This document shows positions 1 to 12,600 of a stretch of 64,000 nucleotides of DNA, in pieces. Source of the stretch: Chimonanthus salicifolius (lineage: Eukaryota; Streptophyta; Magnoliopsida; Laurales; Calycanthaceae); NCBI GenBank assembly GCA_013350335.1, contig CM023539.1:42766631-42830630 (forward strand). Direction: 5' to 3'. A program made the position numbers and the translations under genes. The notes under the pieces are model-generated. The model was not told the DNA's origin. It searched no databases and worked only from the letters and a program-made list of their open reading frames with translations. Every line of letters begins with the position of its first letter. The first letter of the stretch is position 1.

Positions 1-635
1 TAATTTTTATTTTATATTACTGTTAAATTACACGTAATTACTAAAATGTCACTCAATCTAAAATCAGTCAGCAGAACTCCTTAATCGTTGTGTTATCATG
101 GTGTTTTTTCTTAAAAAAGACAAAAAAACTGGCTGTACCGGTTGCAAGCTGCTGAAGTGTATTAGTGTACCAATAACGTTGGATGTTGTCTTTCGCTGGT
201 TGACCGGCTGACCGGGGATTCAGCCAAGGCCCAAGAGCCCAAAGAGTTTTCCTTTAATCATATATTTATTATCATAAAACAAAGATTAAAAGAGGATATT
301 TACATTTCTGGATTGGAAACCGGGTTGGGGCGAGGCGACGAGCCGACGACGAAAGAAAAGAGATCCCAAGAGGAAAGTTGAGACGGAAAATCCTGAGCTC
401 AGCCGCCAGATTCAGAGCTTCCCAATTCTCATATCGTGAGATTTGCACCTGAGAGGGGGTCCCTCTGCCGCACAATCTGGAGATTTCTTTCATATTCTCA
501 GCGATTGTTTAAATTTCCAAGCTCACGCTTAATCACCCAACGCAATGAATCCAGATTTCTGAACCCACTTTACTGGATGGGAGTTGAAAATTGATGTCAA
601 GTCCTCAACAAGTATAACCCTTAATCTGTAACATC
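1..635. other. Upstream region and 5' leader of TFIIE alpha gene
   Basis: No gene is supported here. The last 100-300 bases should contain the promoter and 5' untranslated leader of the TFIIE alpha gene, whose ATG is at 636. I see no convincing TATA box. The only long open frame (272-493, minus) resembles nothing I recognise and lies across the probable leader, so I treat it as chance. Confidence 0.5.
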
Positions 636-3600
636 ATGAGTGCAGAGCCCTTCAACAAGTACTTCCTCAACCACTTGGTTTTGTTTTATTTTATTATTTT
701 GAAGAATTCTTATCAGTGCTGCTGTTATTGTTTAATTTATCACTCCGATTTGACATAGGAACCACACGTCAGAGGTGATTATGCTGCTTGAATCCTTAGA
801 TATATATTTTTTCTTTTGATTCATGGGATGTTTGAATCTTGAAAATGGATAAATTTAGTTCAATTACTTATTTATTTGTTGGTTTTCATTAGGCTTGTGA
901 AGCTTGCAGCCCGGGCATTTTATGATGACATTACCACAAAGGGTGACAACCAGCCGAAGACGGGAAGGAGTGATAATAGAGGAATGGCTGTGGTGGTCCT
1001 TGACTCCCTTACCAGGTTTATGCTGTTCCTTCCTTTTATCTTTGTTAATACTTATCTAAAGATGTCTGCTTTTTAAGTATTTCTAGTAGATGGCACAGTT
1101 ATCTTGAACTCTGTTAGAATGTTACATAATAGAACATTGTGGTTGGCATCCACGCTTGTTGTGGTTCTGACTCTTTTCACTTGCTACATAAACATACTGG
1201 AACTTTTTTTTCGTCACACGCATAGGGCCTCAACGTTTTATTTACAAGAAGGGCCAAAAAGACGAGGACTTAATTTTCTTTTTTCTTTTTCTCTCATTAA
1301 ACCCCAAAACTATTATGCATTGAGAAGATTAAGACCACTAAATACTAAACTACCATTCCTCTTTGCATGTAGTCCCACCAAATCTTTGATCCCCATCCTC
1401 GCATCCTTGGATCTTTCCTTTCCAATTACCCTGCTGCTTGTTGAGTTTGAAAAGCCCTCAATTTGATGAACCCGCTCAGTTGGGTCATGAACAAGGGCCA
1501 ACCATCCTTGAAACTGACTCTAGGCCAATGATTGAGGCAGGTCCCCTAGCCCTCAAGCACACACCTTGGACTGGCACTGGGGGTTCACCAATCTAACGAC
1601 TCCCATGACGACACATGAATAACCTTTCCCTTAAAGCTTTATGCTGTTCTCTTCCTTCACCGAACATGCCTTCCATCCCAGGACCTACAATGTTGCAAGC
1701 TAGACCTTTTCCCTCCCCTTCTAACCTACATTGGTGCAAACTGCATCTTCTAATCTCATGTCCTCTAATTTATTTGTGTGATTTGCATATCAACTTTTAA
1801 ATGCCCTTTTTTTAGGGGGGTGGGGGGTTGGAATAACATTCTTTCATAAAATGGTAGCAACATTACATGGATAGAGTATGAAAACCAAAGGAAAGGAACC
1901 TAATCTTATACTAACACTTACTAATAACTTATACAAACTATTATATTGATCTTCATTCACTGGACCCTTTAGATGAGTAATCCTCAACTTAAAGTGCAGT
2001 CCATATTTACTGTAAATTAAACATCGTCATCTCAGGCGCCAATGGGTTAGAGAAGAAGATTTGGCAAAGGATTTGAAGCTGCACTCAAAACAACTTCGTC
2101 GTACTTTGCGGTTTTTTGAAGAAGAAAAGTTAGTTACAAGGGACCATCGGAGAGAGGTCAGTAGCCATGTGAATGGAAGCACCATCATGTGTTAATTGCA
2201 TTTTCTTTAACGATCATCATTATTGTCACTGTCATCAATCATCGCTTCCCATTTTCTTCAATATGGCTCTCACTTGGATGGCCAATTGTGAGCATTGTAT
2301 GGTACTAAAGGACTCTTCTTTGGAGTTTGTAATGTGTCTTTTGTGCCACTATTTGATAGTTCCTATGTTGGTCTTCAAACTACAACATCCAAGTATTGAA
2401 CATGAATTTTAAGGAAGCAAACACTTTTGTAATATCATGGAGATTTGATAGAAAATGTGTTGTAGGATATGGTGTATCACATTTAACATATGTGGGGTTG
2501 ACTTTTAGATATTGTTAGATAATCTTGATGGTTTTTCTTTCCTTTTTCCTTGTCTTCAAGCAATACAACATAGAGAATTATCTCTATTTTCTTCCATTAC
2601 TTTCTTTCTTTTTCCTATTTTTGTTCTAACAAAATGTACTCGAGTAACCTATGCCTTTTAGCTGGTGGATGTTTATCTCAATCCTTTTCATCCATGCTCA
2701 AGTAGATCTGGTCGAAAACGGCAATTTATTATGGTTAGCACTTATTATTGATCTAATTTTTCCAACCCACTCCATGGGTTGAATATGAATTGCATGGTCT
2801 GGTCCAACCCAATTCAGCTACGGCCTCCAAGGAGACCCATCTGCAGTATTAAACTCTAGGTTCCCAAAGAACATGTGTGCGCGGGGCAATGTTTACCTCT
2901 TAGGCAGGTCTTTCATGGAGTATTTGGAGAAAATGTCCATGTTGTTAGGCAGCTCTTTCATAGAGTATTTGGAGAAAAATATCCATGTTTTAGGCAACCT
3001 ATCGAAAGATGTGTACCCTCTTATTCAATTTTTTTTTCTTTTGTTGGATTTTTTATTAGTTGCTAAAGGATTCTAGGGAGGACGTGATTGCTTGAATTTG
3101 TTTGCATGTTATTAGTAATCCTGTCATCTTAGTAAAATTCTGCAATTTTTTTTATTGAACCGTTGGCTATTCCATTTAAAAACAAAAGAAAAATAAAAAA
3201 TTGCCACCTATCTTTTACTGGGCCCATTTCGTTGGAACACAATCAATCAACACAGAAAATAGATCTTCTGGGTTCTTGCTTGTTTGCTTGCTTGGTTACT
3301 TACAACATCCGCAGTCTTTGGTACTATGTTTATTATGTGCACTCACTTTGAACATACTGAGTAAAATGCGGTAAAACTCAAAAGTGCTTTGCCCCAAAAT
3401 TTTTTTTTTTTTTTTTAAGAAGAAAATGGGAACAAACAGAGAAGAAATTGTGTTGAAGCTGTGATGGAAAATGTCAGAATAGTCTTTTGTGTAGGATTCA
3501 CTTTCACAAATTCCATATGATGATTGGTTTAGATTGTTGGTTCACCTCCAGCAATTAAGATGAGGACTTGCAAAGCAACTCCTCAGAAAACTCATGCATA

Positions 3601-6600
3601 ACATGAATTGATATTTAAACCAAACTTAATAAAAACTGTGTCACATTTAGCGGTAATAGAAATACACGTAAATGTCAGATGCTAAATTTCAAACACAATA
3701 AATTAATTTGAAGCTGAAAATATCAAATTAAAAATTGAATATGGTTTCCATTTGTATCACATGCAATTGGGTGCAGAACCATGCCATGCCAAATGGAGAA
3801 GTACAATAAATCAATAAAACGTATATTGTAGATGGTCGGTCTCCCTCTCAAGCTGTCTGAGATGATTGCAGATCCAGATGTAATTGTGAAAGGAGAGATT
3901 ATTTCTGCAGAGGAAATATGGGATGAAACTTCAACCCCAAGCCAATTCTCTTTAAATGCTGTGGTAGGGTTCATTTGCTTTTAAGAATGGTGAGAATGGA
4001 ATCGATGGAATGGAGGAACATTGGCCTGCGCCAAGTCCAGGTTCATCTATTGCATTTTACTTTATTCTCTTCATTCTTGGAACCAGATGGGCCCATAGGA
4101 ATGTGAATGAAGTTGTAACAAGCAGTTGTCTGTTCTATCTTTGTCCATGGTCATCATCTATGGACCCATCCATGATCAACCATTTAAGATTAAGATCTTT
4201 TGGATCCTGCTTGAACCTGATTTGTCAAGTTATTTTGTGTATTTCTTCTGGATTTTCAATGATCGATTTAAGTGACCTGATCCAGTATTCCTCTACTCTG
4301 TTAATCGTTCAAGGCATTAACATTTTCCATTATTTTTTTTGAATGAGATTTACCATTGATTTCCCCCCTTTATATTCTTCACTTTTAGAGTTGTAGGGGC
4401 TGGGTATGAGCAATAAGAACCTTCTGCTAGTATAATCTATTTAAGAGGCACAAGCAGCTCTTGTTGTTCTTACCTCCTTTTTTTCTAGTGATACTATGAT
4501 TTTGTTACAGACAGCGAAAGGTGCAAAGATATTCAGTGCTGCAATAGCTGCAACCGCTGATGGTCAACAGACAGGGAAAGATGGTGAAGAAAAAATTAAG
4601 ATGCACACACACTCATACTGTTGTTTGGATTATGCACAGGTACGCTTTTGATAGAAATGTGGTACTCATTTTAGACTTATATGCTTTTGTACTGTGAACA
4701 TTTCTCCATTCATCAATTGTTTTATTTTGAATAATAAGTGTGGCTTCTGAATTGATGTGTAAGATTCTTGTTTCTCTATTACCATGTTATCACTTTGGAA
4801 ACACAATATATATGCTGTCATTCTTGAAGTCTTTGCCCATGTATCTGGGGCCAGCAGATATTTGATACATTTCTTTGTTATAATCCGTTAGTTCTGGATT
4901 TGTAAACTAAGTTCTTTCTTCGAACAGCATTTCATACAAATATTGTTAAGAATTGACATGTCTAAATTAAATATAATGATTTAAGCACTTAATGCTCTTC
5001 TTTTTGTATTTCTAAATGGGAACTTTATGGGTGAATCATTCAACGACCAAAGGTTTAGGGCTTGACAAATGGTGCGGCAACTGTTATTAAATCTTTCAAA
5101 AAATTCTAATTGGGAACTTAATTATGGTAAAATAAATCAACAAAGTTTTTAAAAGTTTTTTTTCTTATGCAGTTATTTTCTTGTCTGATGCAAAGTTGTA
5201 CCTTTTGCAAGGAATCTATAAATGTATCGCTCTACCCTGCGACGGTAACGTTATCCAATAACTCAAGCATAATCTCACAAAATATTGCTATCTCTGGTAA
5301 TTTTTTTTTGAATGGGATCCACAACCCAAAAGTTATAACATAAACAAGACAACACATGTGCCAAATGCAATGTTATCAAAACCGGAGGTTCGACTGCGAC
5401 CGTCTTCCCCAAGGTTTGGTTTTGTAAAAAAAACCGCATGAGAAAAAAAGTGCAAAAAACCGTGATGACCCACGAGTCAACACGGTTTTATTAAATAAAC
5501 CGCGACTCGTGACCCGTGGGTCAACAAGATTTAAAAAATTAATTTTTTTTATTTAATATCAGGCCCCACTGGGCCAGCCCCAAAAGGCCAACCCATGTAT
5601 CCCAGATTCTTATGGCTGAGGAGGGCATGAATCCATTCACACCTTCCCGGTTTTTATAAAGATCTTCCGTGCTATCCCCACTTCTATTGTCAATGTGGGA
5701 CAATTGAGAATGAAACTCTAGTGCTATCCCCGTGCTTTAAGATCTCATTATAGTCAAAATGTCTTTCATTTGATATGATTTACTTCTAATTAAAGATATA
5801 AAAGAACTTCGAAAATTCTAAATTATACTACAATATTGAAAAAATTAAGTAGTTAGATTTTAAAATTATAAAAAAAATTGGACTATACATTTAAGTGTGC
5901 GAGAGATCAGTTTCAATAATTTTAAAATTTTCCTACCAAAAATAATTTTGAAAGTTTAATCTATGATATTTGTGACCTCATACCACATGAAAACTCAGGC
6001 CGTGAGATTTATATGGTTGAAAATCTTTATAAATAAATTTAAATTTATTTGTGTTGACAATTAAGAATTTGAGATCCTTGCCCTTCCGTTGGGAATGCCT
6101 ATGGTAAGTTTGTAACCATTTATTAAATGGCCATGGTAAGTTGGTATATCATTTTTTTTTTTTTAAACATTGACTAAATATCATTAAAAAAGATGGAGAT
6201 ATAAAGAGTACAAAGAGGGGACCGAGTATAGGAGATATATACTCAGAACCAAAGCAAAGAAAAAGAAACTAAAACAAGAATAGAATAAAGAAAAAAGAAG
6301 GCAACAAACATCCTCCCAACAACGATCCAAAAGAAGTCCCCAATCCCCAAAAGTACAATACTAGCGAGAAGAGAAGAATTCCAAAGATGGAATATGTAAA
6401 TCAACACCCGCTTTTGCCAAAAAATCTGCAACACAATTTGCTGATCGAGGGATATGAGTAAAGGAAACGCTTCCACGCCTGCACAACCTCCAAATGTCCC
6501 TAGCAACACCAATCAACCTCCATAGGGGGGATTTTCTATTACTAGCCCAAGCGATGACATTTATAGAATCACCTTCGATAATGATATTACCACTCCTAAA

Positions 6601-9600
6601 CCCAAACCAAACCTGAAGTGCTCTCCTAATTGCCCACAATTCAGCCTCATTAGATTCCATCGATCCAACTAATTTGGAGAAAATTGCAAACATTCTACCC
6701 TTATCGTCATGTAACACCCCTCCAATTCCAGCCGGATCATTGGTATATCATTAACATAACAATGAATGTAGATAATCATATTATTAACATATTCATCTTG
6801 ATAATATTGTAATGATATATTATCCCGTAAGATAATTACCAGCAATGACCTATGTATTATTAATTAATTAATAGTTATTAGGTTGGTAATATTTGGTATC
6901 ATAATAATTAATAGCTCTCATATTAGATGTCTCTTAGAATTAATTAAAGATTATTATATGTTGATATTTTGTAACTTGAATGAATGTAATAATCTCATAT
7001 TGATTATCATAAATATAATTTTTTTTGTTTAAAATTTTATTTCAACTCATTAATTAAATTTTAATTAATAATTCAATATTATTTATAGTATTTTATTAAT
7101 GGCACGGGTTTGACTGGCTTTGATCGCAGTTGAACCCATTTGAACCTTATTTAACTCAGCCTACTATTTAGACGGTTCGCTAGATGGTCCGGTTTTGATA
7201 ACTTTGGCCAAATGTACAGAAATACCCATCGGCATGGTAGCATCACAAACCAAAGTAATAACATCAATCCCACATTACTATAATCCATAATATGTAAATG
7301 CTCAAATCTCAACTACAAAATTCTCCTCTCAAAGGGCGTAAAACAGTAAATCCACTAGACTAAGCTCCATCGCCTATGTTTGGTCTGGAGGTTCACCTGA
7401 CCCCTCCTCAACCGGAACACCTGAAAGGTAAGGGATGAGCTCAACGTGCCCAGTGAGAGACATACATACCACATGCAAACACATGCATCACACGCATACA
7501 ATACAAAGGTCCACACCTAACATATCTACATGTAATCATCTCAAATTGCACATGATCCTCATGCAAGATCAACCACATGGCCGTCACTAACCCTCAAATA
7601 TGTTCAGTCACCCCAACCTATACAAGGGTAACTCACGCACACTAGCAAGGTGGTTCCACTGTACCCAGTGGTCTCCACACTTGCGCTTCACACACACGGT
7701 AGGGCAGCCCACCCACCCACACGCGGTGACCCCTACACTCATACCGCATCAAGCATCACGACAAGGCCGTCCACTCCCACCTTTGGTAGTACCTACATGG
7801 GTACCTTACCACTCGCGACACAGTGAGGCTACCTACCTCCAGCCTCTGTGGTCCTTGTCAGTGAACACTAACACACACACAACATAATCCACAAGTTCCT
7901 CTAGTACACCCACACCCTTGGTATACTTAAGGTTCTCAACACGCACGCACCACAACATCAAACGACACCCCTCACTCGAGGGGGAAACATGCCTAAAATG
8001 CGACCCACACACCTAGAGGAGGAACACACACACATCCACAACTCACTCTAGGGGGACATGCCTACAATGCAACCCACACACCTAGAGGAGGAACACACAT
8101 ACACCACTCACTCTAGGAGGACATGCCTACAACGCAGCCCACACACATACATATCATATGCTGTTGGTGTCGTAAGCCAGTTCATGCATGAATCACGGGG
8201 CACTTATCTCCATGTTGTGTTTCTCATCCTTCAGTATCTTAAGGTTCATCCTGGCTGCGGCTTGTTTTATGCATATCGGCCTACTTGTCCGGTTCGGGGT
8301 TATTCAGATGCTAATTGGGCCCAGTCTCCAGATGATCGCCTTTCTACAACCGGCTACTGTGCCTTCTTGGGCTCACATTTAGTTGCCTAGTGAAGCAAGA
8401 AGCAATCCGTTGTTACTTGATCTAGTGCTGAGGTCGAATATTGTACATGACTAATACTACATTTGAATTGTTATGGTTCCGACAATTTCTTACTGAATTG
8501 GGTTTCGCTCTTGCCGATCCACTTATCATGTTTCGTGCAATCAGGCGGTCATCAACATCGCCTCTAATTTAGTCTTTCATGAGAGGACTAAGCACATTGA
8601 AGTCGATTGTCACTTCTTTCGTCAGCATATTTCTGAAGGCCGACTTTTCACTCTTTATCTGCATTCTAAAGATCAACTTGTGGATATGTTGACATAGACT
8701 GGTCCTCGAACTCAGCTCATTTCGGTTGTTAGCAAGCTGGGTTTACTAGACATCTTCGAATCAACTTGAGGGGGGGTCTTGTGGGACCCATTTCTGGACA
8801 GAGTTGACCCGAACCATCTTAGTTTGGAAAGTCAACGTATTAGTTGTAAATAGACTTGTGATTGATGTAATTGATTTGTTTTTTCCTTTTTTGGCCTCCT
8901 TGATGGCTCCTTGCAATCTATTTATATTGATGTATACTTTCTTTCTCATAGACATTCAATACAATTTAGAGAAGAATTCTTCTCCATATTCTTTGTTCTC
9001 CTTCTTTTATTATTCTACAGTCCTGTAGGTCAACTTTTTCAAGTGTAAATCAATTATGTCTCACCGACATATTGCATCATCTAAATTTGTAAAATGTCTC
9101 CATCAGTGTAATTTTGCATCCATTTCATTCATTTTCTAAATTGATGAGTGATTGAGGATATGGCATTGATATATTTAGGTCATCACACCTATGGAATGTC
9201 TAATAGAATTTTATTACAGATATATGATGTTGTGAGGTATAGAATACATCGGATGAAGAAAAAACTAAAAGATGAACTGGAGAACAGGAACACAATTCAG
9301 GAGTATATATGCCCTGGTTGTGGGAGAAGGTATTAACTACATTTGTCAGAAGATTGTGTTCCTTATATATATGGTCAGACAAGTATAGTTTCTTTTAATG
9401 TGAATAATTTGTAATCTTATATGTTCAGGTATTCAGCTTTTGATGCACTGCGACTGATAAGCCCAAACGATGAAAACTTTCATTGTGAAAATTGCAATGG
9501 GGAACTTGTTGCTGAGAGTGACAAACTTGCCGCTGAAGAAATGGGAGATGGAGACGACAATGCTAGGAGGAGAAGACGTGAAAAGTTAAAGGATATGCTT

Positions 9601-12600
9601 CAAAAGATTGAGGTTTGTTAGAGAGTATACTAATTATTTCTTTATTATCCTCCACTTCTTGTATTTGTACATACTTGTGTCATTTATGCTGCTTGAGCAA
9701 CTGCATTTTTTTTTTCCTTTTGCATTGGATGATTTATCATTTTCATAGGTCGTAGTGTTAGGAGAACGTGCTTCACAAGTGGAAAAAAGGAAAGTCTCAA
9801 TTTAACTAATTGTAATTTTTCTACTTTGAAGAAAGACCCTACACTTATCATTCAAAAAAAAAGAAGAGAAAGAAAGAAAGAAACACCCAACACTTTTCCC
9901 AAAAAGGAAAAACACTAAAATCTAAATGGAAAACAAATCTTGGAGACAGATTTGTGTAGATGGACCCGACCCCCCGTCCTTTTTTTAACAAATGAGTAGT
10001 TGTTGGTAGTAGAGTTTTGGATCAATGAGAATATGGGACCAAATCCATTATTTGAGCCAAAGGAAAAATATGATCTATGTTTTAGAAGAAGCAAAGAGAA
10101 CCTGTTAATGAAACTCTTGAAAATAATGAGAGTGAGAAAAATGTTGCTATAATTAGATCTTGATCGTTGATTCAATTATAGAGTGAGGACAATGTTTTTG
10201 GAGTGGAGAACATGGTGACGATTTCGTTTTTAGAGTGGAGATGCAGCTTGGTCTCTCCTCTGTATATGTAATATAGGTATGGGATTTTCTTATGCATCTT
10301 TTCCTAAAAAAAAAGAAGATTTTCTACTGCATATTGTTTTAGGATTTATTACCTTCTTACAATCATTGTGATGAATATTCTTCTCGGAATATTATTGGTA
10401 AGAAAGAATATAAAGACCATTTTCAAATTTTGGTGCTTTCTAGGACATAATAAGGAAGTATCATGGAAAAATTGTTTTTAAAAAGAAAAACATATAGCAT
10501 ATAGCATATTGTATGTAAGTATATATGATCTAGCATTTTTTTTGAAGTGATATGATCTAGCAATTTATAACTTAGAAAAAGAGAGAACACAAGAAAGATA
10601 TTTGAACTTAAAATATTCACTAATAAATGTCACAAAAGCTTCCTGTTTGTGTCCTTTTGCAGCATTTGCCAAGATATGGTGCGTTAGTGCTATTTTCTCA
10701 AAAATTTCATCACTTGCTTCAGCTTCTTTCTACAGATTTGTCGCTATGGTTGTATCTTCTTCCTCACAAGACCTTACCACAAACCTCATTTCTCCTCTCT
10801 CCTCCACTGCTTAGATGCCCCCTAAACTGGAAGAGTCTAATGTATGTAGTATATGGCTTCCTTCCTTCAAATTGACTTCCTTTTTTATGCCCTTTGCTGC
10901 TTCCTCTTCACCAAGATGAATGCTGAGTCTAGATTGTTCCAACATGAGCTTGCTGATCTACTTTCAAAGCCCTTCTCCTCAAGGCCTTACAACCCTAATT
11001 CCTATAACATATGGGGTAAGTATGTCCTGCATCGCTGTAAGATAATAAAGTATACATTGTTTTTATTTTTTGATCATGGGTATCCCCACCTCACATTGGA
11101 GGTGAGACTAATCCTATATTATAGTTTATGGACCAAATAGTGTTTTATAAACTTGATTTGTGCTCTACTCACTCTAATATCCATTTTGGTCCAAATATAT
11201 GTAAATCGAAGTGACCAATTGCTATATTGGTGCATTATAATGTCATTTTTGAATGATCAACTATTAAGTAGTTAGTAATATCTCTAAGAAAGGAAAACTA
11301 TAAAGTTGTAACTTGCAATTCAAAATATAAAGTAAACTAGTTAAAAAATGATAATTGCAAGAGAAAGCAATTAGTCACAGCCACCAAAAAAGTAACTAAA
11401 TAAACTGGTCCAACAATGGCATTTATTGCCGAAGCCCATTCTTTTGAGATCAAATTGCAAAAACCTCCAGTTGACCATGTTATTTGCTTTTACTAAGTCT
11501 AATTACAGACAACTCCTTTGCACTTAGCTTTGTGTTGGGAATTCAGGCACTCTTGGGCAGTGAGAACAACATCCATATCTGATGATCTTGCACCACTTCA
11601 CCTTAGAAAGGAGAGATGACTTTATGAAGTACTAACTTGAGTTTATTAGCATTTCGCCAGAATTTTGTTTGTACTACCAAGTAGACTGATAGGTATGAAA
11701 TGTTTGAAACGAAATGCTCGATCCTTCTTTTGCACCAACACTATAGAAGTTGCCCTCAAGCTCCTTAGATAGTCTACCTCTGGCCTGGAACTCTTTCATG
11801 AAGGCGGACATGTCTTCCCTAACAATGTCCCAAAGGTCCTTGAAGAAAGCAATAGAAAACCATCTGGTCCGTATAGCAATCATTTGACTCCTGAACAGCT
11901 TGCTAAACTCAGCAACTGAGGATGGTTTTTCAAGATTGTCAGCATTTTGAGAGGAGATGGTGTGATGAGTGATACCTGCAAAAGAAATCCAGGATCAGAA
12001 GTATAGAGGTCTTCAAACAAATCAACGATAGAACTAATAATGTGTTCTTTTTTATTAATGGTAGTCATTAATATTGAGAGATTAATATGATTCATGTGTT
12101 CATAACCAGAGGCGTCAACATGAAAGATCATGGTATTTTTATCTTCCCTTTTGGTTCACCTTTCTCTAGAACATTGTCGTTATTCAATCTCTTCCTGAAC
12201 ACATTTGTCCTATATTGGTTGATTAGATCTTGCTTGAGCTCTTGGTCCTCCTCAGAAAGCTGCTGTGACTATTCACTCGAATCAAACTTGTTAAATGCCA
12301 TCACCAATCAAAAAAAAAAAAAAATCTTGTTAATGCCATCAAGGAAAGTAGTCATCGATTGAAAAAGAGATCCAAAGCAAGAATTCTTTGATTGTGAAAA
12401 ATTCGTAATATTGTAGGTGCAACTGAAGCCTTTGGTAGATCAACTCACAAGAGTTAAAGATTTGGCTGTTCCAGAATTTGGAACTCTCCAAGCATGGGAA
12501 GCTAGAGCTAATGCAGCTGGTCGTGCAGCAAATGGTGATTCTGGTGTTGATGATACTTCTAAATCCTCTCAAGGGCAAGGATATGGTGGAACACCAATGC

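Noticed and set aside
7600..7887. 95-codon frame in C/A-rich DNA
   Set aside because: Its Thr/His/Pro composition follows from CAC and ACC repeats. The stretch behaves as repeat DNA.
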